This document shows, in pieces, positions 48,901-56,909 of a stretch of DNA of 64,000 nt (position 1 is its first letter; every line of letters starts with the position of its first letter). The notes under the pieces are model-generated. The model saw only the letters and a program-made list of their open reading frames with translations. It had not been told where the DNA came from and searched no databases. The translations under genes and the position numbers were made by a program. Source of the DNA: Blastococcus sp. VKM Ac-2987 (GTDB lineage Bacteria > Actinomycetota > Actinomycetes > Mycobacteriales > Geodermatophilaceae); NCBI RefSeq assembly GCF_026967805.1, contig NZ_JAPVBG010000002.1, positions 942,238 to 1,006,237 on the forward strand, in the 5' to 3' direction.

Positions 48901-48924
48901 CATCCACACACGTTCGTGTGGATG
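48901..48924. promoter_or_regulatory. Inverted repeat CATCCACAC-N6-GTGTGGATG
   Basis: Perfect 9-bp arms (48901-48909 and 48916-48924) surround a 6-base spacer in the gap between the HTH regulator and the divergent CpaB-like gene. It is an operator candidate; the binding protein is unknown. Confidence 0.55.
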
Positions 48925-49042
48925 ACGAGTGCGCGAGAACAGGATCGTCCCGCATCATCTGCATCCGATCGCCGTCAGCGGCCCGCAACGGGAGGCCGTC
49001 GCGCCGAACCGGCGTCCGACGTGCTGGAGGAGAAGAGGTGGC

Positions 49043-49906
49043 GTGACCGCCGTGCGCACCCCGGGCCCCGCCCCGGCGACCACCGAGCTGCCGGCCGGCC
49101 CCGCGCCCCGGCGCGTCCGGGCGCCGGGCTGGCTGGACCTGCGCCTGGTTCTGGGGGTCCTGCTGGTCCTGGCCTCGGTCCTGCTCGGCGCACGGGTGGT
49201 GAGCGCGGCAGACGCGACGGTGCCGGTCTGGAGCGCCGCCGACGACCTGGCGGCCGGCACGGAGCTCACCGCCGAGGACCTCGTGGTGGTCGACGTCCGC
49301 CTCGACGGGGCGGCGGGCGCGTACCTCTCCGGGAGCACCCGGCCGGAGGGACGCACCCTCGCCCGGGGGGTGCGGGCCGGCGAGCTCCTGCCCGCCTCGG
49401 CGCTCGAGGAGCCGGCGGACCTGGTGCAGCTGGCGCTGCCGGTCCAGGCGGGCTACGTCCCGCCCGGCCTGCGGCGGGGCCAGGTGATCGATGTGTACGC
49501 CGTGGCCGATCCGGCGGCCGGTGTCACCGGGCCCGCCGTCGGCAGCGTCACCCTCGTCGTCGGCGCGGCCACCGTGCAGGCCCTGTCTGGCGGCTCCGAC
49601 GGCGTGCTGTCCACCTCGACGACGACGGTGCAGGTGGTGATCGGGGTGGCGGCCGACGAGGCGGCCGACGTGCTCGCCGCGATCGCCGGGCGGCCGCTCG
49701 TGGTCGTCGTCCACCCCGCCGGGGCCGGCGCGGGGGAGCGGACGGCGACCCCGCCCCGGACCACCCCCTCGGCGACCCCCGCAGCGCCCGCCACCACGAC
49801 CCCGACCGCGACGACCGGACCGGCGCCCTCGCGCGCGCCCGCCCCCGCACCGGCACCAGCGCCTGCGCCGGAGACCGCGCCCGAGCCGGCGGGGCCGGCC
49901 GGCTGA
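49043..49906 (+). CDS. SAF-domain membrane protein, CpaB/RcpC-like
   Basis: The 287-residue protein has one membrane segment (about residues 33-55), a SAF domain (PVWSAADDLAAGTELTAEDL and GVRAGELLPASALEEP) and a second CpaB-type part (GQVIDVYAVAD and VQVVIGVAADEAADVLAAIA). The tail is a Thr/Pro/Ala-rich stalk. CpaB/RcpC proteins belong to Tad/Flp pilus assembly, but no pilin, TadA, TadB or TadC gene is nearby. GTG 49043 follows an AGAGGTGG-like RBS. It overlaps the CpaE-like ATPase. Confidence 0.85.
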   Translation: MTAVRTPGPAPATTELPAGPAPRRVRAPGWLDLRLVLGVLLVLASVLLGARVVSAADATVPVWSAADDLAAGTELTAEDLVVVDVRLDGAAGAYLSGSTRPEGRTLARGVRAGELLPASALEEPADLVQLALPVQAGYVPPGLRRGQVIDVYAVADPAAGVTGPAVGSVTLVVGAATVQALSGGSDGVLSTSTTTVQVVIGVAADEAADVLAAIAGRPLVVVVHPAGAGAGERTATPPRTTPSATPAAPATTTPTATTGPAPSRAPAPAPAPAPAPETAPEPAGPAG

Positions 49907-51201
49907 TGGCGCTGCAGGTCTTCACCGCCGTCACGGGCGCGGGGTGGGAGTCGGCGCTGGTCGGGGCGCTGGACCGGGACGACCACGGGGTCACCGTCGT
50001 GCGCCGCTGCGTCGACGTCTCCGACCTGCTGGCCGCCGCCGCGACCGGCACCGGGCAGGCGGCACTGCTGTCGGCGGAGCTGCGCCGTCTCGACGGCGAC
50101 GCGGTGGCCCGGCTGCACGCGGCCGGCGTCGCGGTCGTCGGGCTGGTCGAGCCGGGGGACGAGACCGCCGCCCAGCGGTTGCGCCGGCTCGGGGTCGTCC
50201 AGGTGCTCCCGGCCGACGCCGACCCCGAGGTCATCGCCCGTGCGCTGCGGGACGCTGTCTCGGGCGTGCCGGCGGCCGGTCACGACGTCGCCGACCCGCG
50301 GGCGGCGCTGCCGCTGCCCAGCGCGCCGGGAGAGCCCGAGCGGCCTCCCGGCGGTCCGGGGCGGGTGGTGGCCGTGTGGGGTGCGACCGGCGCACCCGGC
50401 CGGACGACCGTCGCCGTCGGCCTGGCCGACGAGGCCGCCCGGCTGGGGACCTCCGCCCTGCTCGTGGACGCCGACGTCTACGGCGGCGTGGTGGCCCAGG
50501 TGCTGGGGCTGCTCGACGAGTCGCCCGGCCTCGCCGGTGCGGCCCGGCAGGCCGGGGCCGGCGCGCTGGACGGCCCGTCGCTGGTCGCGCTGGCGTGGGC
50601 GGTGCGCCCGCAGCTGCGCGTGCTGCCCGGCCCGGCCCGCGCCGACCGCTGGCCCGAGCTGCGGCCGGGCGCGGTCCGCACGGTGCTGGAGGAGGCCCGC
50701 CGGGTCGCGGAGCTGACCGTGGTCGACTGCGCGTTCAGCGTGGAGGACGACGAGGAGCTCTCCTTCGACACCGCCGCCCCGCGCCGCAACGGCGCCACCC
50801 TCGCCGTGCTCGAGCACGCCGACACCGTGCTGTGCGTCTCCGGGGCCGACCCGGTCGGGCTCCAGCGGTGCGTGCGGGCGCTGGACCAGCTGCGCGACGT
50901 GCTGCCCGGCGTCGAGCCCGAGCTGGTCGTCAACCAGGTGCGCCGGGGCCCCGTCCCGGGGGATCCGCGCCAGGAGGTCGGGGACGCGCTGGAGCGCTTC
51001 ACCGGCCGGCGCCCGCGGTGGTTCCTCCCCGCCGACCGGCGGGCGACCGACGCCGCGCTGGCGGCCGGGCGGACCCTCGCGGAGGTGGCGCCGGGTTCGG
51101 CGCTGCGCACGGACCTGCGGGCGCTGGCCGCCGAGCTGACCGGCACCGGCGTCCCCGCCGCGGGACGGCGCAGCACGTGGCGGAACCGCCGGGCGGGCTG
51201 A
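49906..51201 (+). CDS. ParA/MinD-type ATPase, CpaE-like
   Basis: The 431-residue protein has a receiver-like N-terminal part (about residues 1-125, ending VQVLPADADPEVIARALRDAV) and a deviant Walker A ATPase (VVAVWGATGAPGRTTVAVGLA, LLVDADVYGGVVAQVLGL, VVDCAFSVEDDEE). CpaE-like proteins localise Tad secretion machines. ATG 49906 overlaps the upstream stop (TGATG), so CpaB- and CpaE-like proteins are made together. The Tad motor genes are not in the window. Confidence 0.82.
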   Translation: MALQVFTAVTGAGWESALVGALDRDDHGVTVVRRCVDVSDLLAAAATGTGQAALLSAELRRLDGDAVARLHAAGVAVVGLVEPGDETAAQRLRRLGVVQVLPADADPEVIARALRDAVSGVPAAGHDVADPRAALPLPSAPGEPERPPGGPGRVVAVWGATGAPGRTTVAVGLADEAARLGTSALLVDADVYGGVVAQVLGLLDESPGLAGAARQAGAGALDGPSLVALAWAVRPQLRVLPGPARADRWPELRPGAVRTVLEEARRVAELTVVDCAFSVEDDEELSFDTAAPRRNGATLAVLEHADTVLCVSGADPVGLQRCVRALDQLRDVLPGVEPELVVNQVRRGPVPGDPRQEVGDALERFTGRRPRWFLPADRRATDAALAAGRTLAEVAPGSALRTDLRALAAELTGTGVPAAGRRSTWRNRRAG

Positions 51202-51234
51202 GCGCCCGACTGTCCGATCCCCCCTCCACCGTCG

Positions 51235-51240
51235 TAGCGT
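51235..51240 (+). promoter_or_regulatory. -10 box TAGCGT for WS/DGAT gene
   Basis: TAGCGT predicts a start near 51247, leaving about 19 bases with GAGGAG before ATG 51266. Confidence 0.45.
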
Positions 51241-51265
51241 GAGGCCCCGGTCCGTGAGGAGAACG

Positions 51266-52645
51266 ATGGTGGAGCGGCTCAGCACCCTGGAGGCATCGTT
51301 CCTCTACCTGGAGGAACCGGGCACCCCCATGCACGTCGGCGGGGTGCTGGTCCTGGAGACCCCGCCCGGTGGCCTGGACGCGTTGGCGGCGTTGATCGAG
51401 GGCCGGCTGTCCCTGGTACCGCGGTACCGGCAGCGGGTCGCCGAGGTGCCGGGCCACCTGGCGAACCCGGTCTGGGTGGACGACCCCGACTTCGCCCTCG
51501 ACTACCACCTGCGGCGGAACGGGCTGCCCCGGCCGGGCACGGAGGAGCAGCTGCTCGACCTGGTGTCCCGGCTGACCTCGCGGCCGCTGGACCGGACCCG
51601 CCCGCTCTGGGAGGCCTACCTGGTCGAGGGGCTCAGCGGGAACCGCGTCGCGGTGATCACCAAGACCCATCCCGCCCTGGTCGACGGGCTCGGTGCCGTG
51701 GACATCGGGCAGGTGCTGCTGGACGTCTCCCCCGACGCGCCGGCACCCGAGCCGGGGGAGTGGCGGCCGCGCCGGGCCCCCTCGGGCGTGGAGCTGGTGT
51801 GGTCGGCGCTCGAGGACTACCGGCAGCGACCCTCGCTGCTGGCGGAGGTGGCCCGGTCGGCGGTGACCGACGCCCGCACCACCGCCGCGCGGATCGGCGG
51901 CGTGGCCGGCGGCCTGGTGCGCACCGCGCGCTCGGCGATCCTGCCCGCGCCGAACAGCCCGCTCAACGCCCCGGTCGGGCGGCAGCGGCGGGTCGCGGTG
52001 GCCTGCGCCGACCTCGACGACCTCAAGCGGATCCGGAAGGCGCACGGCGGGACGGTGAACGACGTGCTGCTCACCGTCGTCACCGGTGCGCTGCGCGAGT
52101 GGCTGCTGTCGCGGGGTGAACCGGTGGTCGGCGGGACGTCGGTGCGCGCCCTCGTCCCGGTGTCGGTGCAGGACGAGGACGGGTCGGCCGGCAGCCAGGT
52201 CACCTCCCACCTGGTGGACCTGCCCGTCGGCGAACCCAACCCGCGGGTGCGGCTGGCCCGGCTGACCTACGCCATGCGCGGGGTCACCCAGCACGCCCGG
52301 TCGGTCGGCGCGGACAGCCTCATCGCGTTGTCCGGGTTCGCCCCCTCCACGTTGCACGCGCTCGGCGCCCGCGCCGCGCGGGGGCTCTCCCGGCGGTTGT
52401 TCAACCTCGTCGTCACCAACGTGCCCGGCCCGCAGGTCCCGCTCTACGCGGCCGGTGGGCGCATGCTCCAGGTCTTCCCGGTCGTGCCGCTGGCCCGCGG
52501 ACAGGGGCTGTCGATCGGCATGACGTCCTACGACGGCACGGTGTTCTTCGGTCTCAACGCCGACCGGGACAGCGTCGGCGACGTCGTGGTCCTCGCCGAC
52601 CTCATCGAGCAGGAGGTCGCGCAGCTCGTCGAGGCCTCGGCCTGA
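51266..52645 (+). CDS. Wax ester synthase/diacylglycerol acyltransferase family (Rv3234c-like)
   Basis: The 459-residue protein has the family N-terminus ERLSTLEASFLYLEEPGTPMHVGG, DYHLRRNGLPRPG, PLDRTRPLWEAYLVEGL and the C-terminal NLVVTNVPGPQVPLY. The catalytic HHxxxDG motif reads HPALVDG (His 135, Pro 136): the second His, regarded as the general base, is Pro. Activity as a wax ester/TAG synthase is therefore doubtful unless the first His substitutes. ATG 51266 has GAGGAG upstream; GTG 51254 is in frame. Position matches tgs3 in mycobacteria. Confidence 0.87.
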   Translation: MVERLSTLEASFLYLEEPGTPMHVGGVLVLETPPGGLDALAALIEGRLSLVPRYRQRVAEVPGHLANPVWVDDPDFALDYHLRRNGLPRPGTEEQLLDLVSRLTSRPLDRTRPLWEAYLVEGLSGNRVAVITKTHPALVDGLGAVDIGQVLLDVSPDAPAPEPGEWRPRRAPSGVELVWSALEDYRQRPSLLAEVARSAVTDARTTAARIGGVAGGLVRTARSAILPAPNSPLNAPVGRQRRVAVACADLDDLKRIRKAHGGTVNDVLLTVVTGALREWLLSRGEPVVGGTSVRALVPVSVQDEDGSAGSQVTSHLVDLPVGEPNPRVRLARLTYAMRGVTQHARSVGADSLIALSGFAPSTLHALGARAARGLSRRLFNLVVTNVPGPQVPLYAAGGRMLQVFPVVPLARGQGLSIGMTSYDGTVFFGLNADRDSVGDVVVLADLIEQEVAQLVEASA

Positions 52646-52666
52646 GCCGGCGCCGGGGCGGGCGGC

Positions 52667-52672
52667 TACCGT
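52667..52672 (+). promoter_or_regulatory. -10 box TACCGT for DUF6912 gene
   Basis: TACCGT predicts a start near 52679. AAGGAGG (52689-52695) then precedes GTG 52704. Confidence 0.45.
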
Positions 52673-52703
52673 CGTCCTCCCACCGACGAAGGAGGTCAGC
52701 CGG

Positions 52704-53216
52704 GTGCGCGTGTACCTGCCGGCGACGACGACCGTGCTGCGGACGCTCGTGGAGGAGGGGCGGCTGTCCGCTCCGCAGACCGTCTTCGCGGTGACGCCGC
52801 AGCTGCGCGACTTCTACGCGCTCAGCGACGCCGGGGCCGACACCGAGGAGCTGGAGTACGCGGCGCTGCTGGGTGCCGCGCGGGCGAGCCTGCGGCTGCT
52901 CGACGTCGACCCAGCAGCCATCCGCCGGCGGGTGGTGCTGGCCGCCGACGTGCCCGACGACGCGGTGACCCCGATGGACGACCCGCACGTCGAGCGGGGC
53001 GCCGCCCGGGTGGCGCACGAGATCGCGCTCGCCGACGTGGCCAGCGCGCACATCGACGCCGCCGAGGCCGAGGAGGACGTCCGGGCCGCGGTGAACGTGG
53101 TGCTCGAGGCCGATCTCGGCAGCGAGGACGCGCAGTTCGTCGTCGACCAGGCCGAGGGCCACGAGCTGGGCTGGTACGCGACCCAGGAGATCGGCCCGGC
53201 CCTCGAGCTGCTCTGA
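52704..53216 (+). CDS. DUF6912 family protein (Rv3231c-like)
   Basis: The 170-residue protein begins RVYLPATTTVLRTLVEEGRL and ends with VDQAEGHELGWYATQEIGPALELL. These are the conserved ends of a family found in actinobacteria (Rv3231c has about the same length). It is acidic and soluble, with no catalytic motif I can name. GTG 52704 has a consensus AAGGAGG 8 bases upstream, the best RBS in this part of the window. Confidence 0.85.
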   Translation: MRVYLPATTTVLRTLVEEGRLSAPQTVFAVTPQLRDFYALSDAGADTEELEYAALLGAARASLRLLDVDPAAIRRRVVLAADVPDDAVTPMDDPHVERGAARVAHEIALADVASAHIDAAEAEEDVRAAVNVVLEADLGSEDAQFVVDQAEGHELGWYATQEIGPALELL

Positions 53217-53253
53217 ACCCGGCCGCCCGCGGAGGCGTCGGCACGGGCGTCCG

Positions 53254-53259
53254 TAGGAT
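53254..53259 (+). promoter_or_regulatory. -10 box TAGGAT for MaoC gene
   Basis: TAGGAT predicts a start near 53266 and a leader of about 33 bases. Confidence 0.4.
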
Positions 53260-53298
53260 CACGACCCGTCTGTCAGCGTCGACGTCGGGAGCGAGCAC

Positions 53299-53808
53299 AT
53301 GCAGTTCGGTCGGTACTACGAGGAGTTCGAGGTCGGGGCCGTCTACAAGCACTGGCCCGGGAAGACCGTCACCGAGTACGACGACCACCTGTTCTGCCTG
53401 CTCACGATGAACCACCACCCGCTGCACCTGGACGTGAACTACGCCGGGAAGACGACCGACTTCGGCAAGAACGTCGTCGTCGGGAACTACATCTACTCGC
53501 TGCTGCTCGGCATGAGCGTCCCGGACGTCTCGGGCAAGGCGATCGCGAACCTGGAGATCGAGTCGCTGCGGCACGTCGCCCCGACCTTCCACGGCGACAC
53601 GATCTACGGCGAGACGACCGTGCTCGACAAGACCCCGTCGAAGTCCAAGGACGACCGCGGCGTGGTCCACGTGGAGACCATCGGCTACAAGCAGGACGGC
53701 ACGGTCGTCTGCATCTTCCGCCGCAAGGTCATGGTGCCCAAGCGCTCCTACGGCGAGGCCCGCGGCGGCGAGCAGCCCGGTCGCCCGGAGCCCACGCCCC
53801 GGGGCTGA
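53299..53808 (+). CDS. MaoC-family enoyl-CoA hydratase-like protein
   Basis: The 169-residue hot-dog-fold protein has YYEEFEVGAVYKHWPGKTV, TEYDDHLFCLLTMNHHPLHLD (the D-x4-H-type hydratase motif region) and a strand pattern typical of MaoC. It likely hydrates an unsaturated acyl-CoA. ATG 53299 has GGGAGCGAG before it. It converges with the NUDIX gene. Confidence 0.88.
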   Translation: MQFGRYYEEFEVGAVYKHWPGKTVTEYDDHLFCLLTMNHHPLHLDVNYAGKTTDFGKNVVVGNYIYSLLLGMSVPDVSGKAIANLEIESLRHVAPTFHGDTIYGETTVLDKTPSKSKDDRGVVHVETIGYKQDGTVVCIFRRKVMVPKRSYGEARGGEQPGRPEPTPRG

Positions 53809-53836
53809 GCCGCGCGCGGCGGGGCGTGCCGGCCGG

Positions 53837-54253
53837 TCAGCCGGGCAGCACGCCCCAGCCGCCGAGCGTCTCCACCAGCCGCGGGGTGCAGGTCAGCCCG
53901 GCCAGCGTCGCCGCGTCCGCGAAGAGCACCTCGGCCGCGTCGTCGCCGGCGACCGGTCGCGCCCCGGCGTCCAGCAGGGAGCAGGCGAGGTCCACGACGT
54001 CGTAGACGACGGTGCCGCCGTCGATCCGGATCCGGCCCACCTCGGCGCCGGCGCGCACCCGCAGGCCGGTCTCCTCGAGCACCTCGCGCTCCACCGCGGC
54101 CGCGACCGTCTCCCCGGGTTCCACCCGGCCGCCGGGCACCGACCACAGCCCGCGCCCCGGGTCGTTGCGCCGGCGGACCAGCAGCAGGCGCCGGGCGCCG
54201 TCGAGGACGATCGCGCCGACGCAGGGCACCACCGGCGGCTCGGCAGCGGTCAC
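53837..54253 (-). CDS. NUDIX hydrolase
   Basis: The 138-residue protein has the NUDIX box [23 protein letters not shown] with the REVLEETG core. It hydrolyses a nucleoside-diphosphate derivative; the substrate is unknown. GTG 54253 is 6 bases from a -10 box. It is transcribed divergently from the DUF6758 gene. Confidence 0.92.
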   Translation of the reverse strand: MTAAEPPVVPCVGAIVLDGARRLLLVRRRNDPGRGLWSVPGGRVEPGETVAAAVEREVLEETGLRVRAGAEVGRIRIDGGTVVYDVVDLACSLLDAGARPVAGDDAAEVLFADAATLAGLTCTPRLVETLGGWGVLPG

Positions 54254-54259
54254 GCCCGC

Positions 54260-54265
54260 AGGCTA
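54260..54265 (-). promoter_or_regulatory. -10 box TAGCCT for NUDIX gene (leaderless)
   Basis: Minus-strand TAGCCT is 6 bases upstream of GTG 54253. Confidence 0.5.
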
Positions 54266-54320
54266 CGCACGGCGCGACCCGCCCGCCCGGGGCCGGCCGC
54301 GCCACCCGGCCGAGCCGCCC

Positions 54321-54340
54321 CGCTGCGCTGCGCTGCGCTT
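54321..54340. repeat. Pentanucleotide tandem repeat (CGCTG)3 CGCTT
   Basis: Four CGCT(G/T) units run directly into the -35 box of the DUF6758 promoter. Copy number may vary by slippage. Confidence 0.7.
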
Positions 54341-54367
54341 GACGATTCCGGCCGCTCCCGCGACCGT
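54339..54367 (+). promoter_or_regulatory. Promoter TTGACG-N17-GACCGT for DUF6758 gene (leaderless)
   Basis: A TTGACG -35 (54339-54344) and GACCGT -10 (54362-54367) are 17 bases apart, and ATG 54375 follows 7 bases later. This is one of two full two-box promoters found here. Confidence 0.55.
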
Positions 54368-54374
54368 GTCCCCG

Positions 54375-54998
54375 ATGAGTGCGTCGCCGGTCTGCCCGCG
54401 CTGCGGTGAGCCGCTGGTCGTCCGCCACGGTTCCGAGGCGCAGGCCTGGTGCCACCTGCACGGCGCCGTCACGCCGCTGCACCACACCGCCCTGGTGGCC
54501 CACGACGCGATCGCGGCGGTCACCGCCGACGCCCGGGTCCCGGCGTGGGTCCCCGACCCCATGCCGCCGGGGTGGGCGGTCACCGGGCTGGCGTGGGGTG
54601 GCGAGCCGGGGGCCCGCGCGATCGTCGTCGACTGCGCCGGACCGGCCCCCCTCGGCGGGTCCGCCGAGCTGGTGCTGGTCGCCGAGGAGCCCGGCACCGG
54701 CGTCGGGTGCGGCTACGCCGGCCTGCCGGGGCTGGACCCCGGGGACGTGATCTCCGGCCCCAGCTCGGTCGAGGTCGAGGCGGCCGGCCAGCACGCCCCG
54801 CTGTGGGCGGTGCCGACCAGCGACGACCGCGCCGCCTTCGTGGGGGAGGCCTACGGCGTCTGGCTCTGGCTGGTGATGTGGCCGATGAACGCCGCGTGGC
54901 TGCTGGTCGAGCGGCTGGAGCTGCTGGACCTGCGCGAGCGCATCTACCCCGACCTGCCGCTCGGCCCGCCGGGGGAGCACCTGCTGCCCGGGCGCTGA
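54375..54998 (+). CDS. DUF6758 family protein
   Basis: The 207-residue protein begins with a zinc-ribbon-like MSASPVCPRCGEPLVVRHGSE and a following CHLHG. A middle domain of unknown type follows (GEPGARAIVVDCAGPAPLGG, GVGCGYAGLPGLDPGD), then a Trp-rich hydrophobic stretch (GVWLWLVMWPMNAAWLLVE). This is an actinobacterial conserved family with no known function. ATG 54375 fits the promoter 7 bases upstream. Confidence 0.8.
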   Translation: MSASPVCPRCGEPLVVRHGSEAQAWCHLHGAVTPLHHTALVAHDAIAAVTADARVPAWVPDPMPPGWAVTGLAWGGEPGARAIVVDCAGPAPLGGSAELVLVAEEPGTGVGCGYAGLPGLDPGDVISGPSSVEVEAAGQHAPLWAVPTSDDRAAFVGEAYGVWLWLVMWPMNAAWLLVERLELLDLRERIYPDLPLGPPGEHLLPGR

Positions 54999-55163
54999 CC
55001 GGCCCCCTGCGGAACCCGACCGGCTCCGTCGCGGTCGGCGCGTCGGAGGGGTAGCCCCTGGGGCCTGTGTTACTCATGGGACGAACGCGTCCGCCGCACC
55101 CCGGCGGGCTTCCGTGCATGCCCGTGAAGCGGGCCTGCCCCAACGCGCACCACGGAGGTGGCG

Positions 55164-55322
55164 GTGAACCTCAAGAAGGTCCTCACCTGGGTGGTCGTCG
55201 CCTTCGTGCTCTTCTACGTGATCCAGCAGCCGGAGAAGTCGGCCGAGCTGGTGCGCAACGCCGGTGAGGCCCTGGGCTCCGCGGCGTCGTCGCTGTCCGA
55301 GTTCGTCGGCTCGCTCGTCTGA
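55164..55322 (+). CDS. Small single-pass membrane protein, 52 aa
   Basis: GTG 55164 with GGAGG 5 bases upstream opens a 52-codon frame: NLKKVLTWVVVAFVLFYVIQ is a clear membrane segment, followed by an amphipathic QPEKSAELVRNAGEALGSAA part. It ends 6 bases before the PH-domain gene, so they are probably co-transcribed. Similar short proteins precede PH-domain genes in other actinobacteria, as far as I recall. Function unknown. Confidence 0.72.
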   Translation: MNLKKVLTWVVVAFVLFYVIQQPEKSAELVRNAGEALGSAASSLSEFVGSLV

Positions 55323-55328
55323 TCCCCG

Positions 55329-55961
55329 GTGGTCGCCCCCGCCGGGCTGCCGGCCCGCGCCGCCAAGGACGTCGAGAAGTACCTGCTCGACGACGAGGAC
55401 GCGGTGGTGGCCACGCGCCGGCACTGGGCGGTGCTCGTCGTGCCGACGGCCAAGTTCCTGCCGGTCTTCCTGGCCGGCGGCTGGCTGCTGGTGCTGGACC
55501 CGGCGAACCGGGTCACCAGCACGGTCGGGATGCTCGTCGCGCTCGGGGCGCTGGTGTACTACGCGCTGCGCTTCGGCGAGTGGTGGATGCGGCACTTCAT
55601 CGTCAGCCGGCGCCGGGTGCTGCTCACGTCCGGGGTGATCGTCCGCACCGTCACGCTGCTCCCGCTGCGCCGGATCACCGACCTGACGTGGAAAGAGACC
55701 TTCTTCGGCCAGATCCTGGGCTACGGCACGTTCCGCTTCGAGTCCGCGGGGCAGCAGCAGGGGCTGTCGGAGATCACCTTCCTGCCGCACGCCGGCGCGA
55801 TGTACCGGCAGGTCAGCGGCCTGCTGTTCGGCAGCGACTGGGGCGCCGCGTCCGGGGGTGACGACGAGGGCAACCCCGAGTCGTCGTCCGGTGGGCCCGT
55901 CGCGACCGGGGGGCGACGGGACACCGAGCCGATCCCGGGTCTCCCGCCGCGCGAGCCGTGA
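55329..55961 (+). CDS. Membrane protein with bacterial PH domain (YdbS/YdbT-like)
   Basis: The 210-residue protein has KYLLDDEDAVVATRRHWAVLV, two membrane segments (about residues 43-60 and 65-85) and a bacterial PH domain (FIVSRRRVLLTSGVIVRTVTLLPLRRITDLTW and FGQILGYGTFRFESAGQQQGL). A charged, disordered C-terminal tail follows. Function is unknown; related YdbS/YdbT proteins give resistance to certain bacteriocins. GTG 55329 is the start. Confidence 0.85.
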   Translation: MVAPAGLPARAAKDVEKYLLDDEDAVVATRRHWAVLVVPTAKFLPVFLAGGWLLVLDPANRVTSTVGMLVALGALVYYALRFGEWWMRHFIVSRRRVLLTSGVIVRTVTLLPLRRITDLTWKETFFGQILGYGTFRFESAGQQQGLSEITFLPHAGAMYRQVSGLLFGSDWGAASGGDDEGNPESSSGGPVATGGRRDTEPIPGLPPREP

Positions 55962-55999
55962 GCCGGAACGGCCGCCGGGTGGACCGCGGCGGTCTGGGG

Positions 56000-56005
56000 C
56001 AGGCT
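56000..56005 (+). promoter_or_regulatory. -10 box CAGGCT for PHP gene (leaderless)
   Basis: CAGGCT is 8 bases upstream of ATG 56014 and 5 bases upstream of GTG 56011. Confidence 0.35.
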
Positions 56006-56013
56006 GACCGGTG

Positions 56014-56871
56014 ATGCGGATCGACCTGCACACCCACTCCTCGGTGTCCGACGGCACCGACGGCCCCGCCGAGCTGCTCGCCGCCGCCCGCGGTGCCGGC
56101 CTCGACGTCGTCGCGCTCACCGACCACGACACGACGGCGGGCTGGGCGGCGGCGGAGGCGGCCCGGCCGCCGGGCCTCACCGTCGTCCCCGGCATGGAGC
56201 TGTCCTGCCGCTGGTTCCCCGACGACGAGCCGCCGGTCAGCGTGCACCTGCTCGGGTACCTGTTCGACCCGCTGCACCCGGCCTTCGCCGCGGAGCGGGC
56301 GCGGCTGCGCGACGAGCGGCTGAGCCGGGCCGAGCGGATCGTCACGGCGCTGGCCGCCGACGGCTACCCGGTGCGGTGGGACGAGATAGTGGCGCAGGCC
56401 GGCGGCGGCGTCGTCGGCCGGCCGCACGTGGCCACGGCGCTGGTGCGCGGCGGCGTCGTCGACACCGTCGAGCAGGCGTTCGCCGACCTGCTGCACCACC
56501 GCGGCGGCTACTACGTCGCCAAGGCCGACACCGACGTCCGCGAGGGCATCGCCCTCGTCCGGGCGGCGGGGGGCGTGCCGGTCTTCGCCCACGGCCTGGC
56601 GACCGCACGGGGCCGGGTGGTGGACGACGACGCGATCGCCGCCATGGCCGGGGCCGGGCTGCTCGGCCTGGAGGTCGACCACCCCGACCACACCGCGGAG
56701 CAGCGCGCCCACCTGCGGGCCCTGGCCGCGGACCTGGACCTGCTGACGACGGGGTCCAGCGACTACCACGGCACGAACAAGCGGACGCCCATCGGCGCCT
56801 GCACCACCGACCCGGAGCAGTTCGAGCGGCTGCTGGCGGCCGGCACGGGCACCGCGCCGCTGCGCGACTGA
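56014..56871 (+). CDS. PHP-domain phosphoesterase
   Basis: The 285-residue protein begins RIDLHTHSSVSDGTDGPAEL (metal-binding HxH) and has ALTDHDTTAGW, GMELSC, HGLAT and TGSSDYHGTNK, the metal ligands of stand-alone PHP phosphoesterases. It likely resembles YciV/RNase AM-type enzymes acting on 3',5'-nucleoside bisphosphates or RNA ends. GTG 56011 is an alternative start. Confidence 0.9.
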   Translation: MRIDLHTHSSVSDGTDGPAELLAAARGAGLDVVALTDHDTTAGWAAAEAARPPGLTVVPGMELSCRWFPDDEPPVSVHLLGYLFDPLHPAFAAERARLRDERLSRAERIVTALAADGYPVRWDEIVAQAGGGVVGRPHVATALVRGGVVDTVEQAFADLLHHRGGYYVAKADTDVREGIALVRAAGGVPVFAHGLATARGRVVDDDAIAAMAGAGLLGLEVDHPDHTAEQRAHLRALAADLDLLTTGSSDYHGTNKRTPIGACTTDPEQFERLLAAGTGTAPLRD

Positions 56872-56896
56872 GCCGGGAACCGTCGGGAGCCCCGGC

Positions 56897-56902
56897 TACC
56901 GT
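56897..56902 (+). promoter_or_regulatory. -10 box TACCGT upstream of RecB-type gene
   Basis: TACCGT lies 7 bases before GTG 56910, which opens a 7-codon mini-ORF. Confidence 0.45.
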
Positions 56903-56909
56903 GGCGGTC

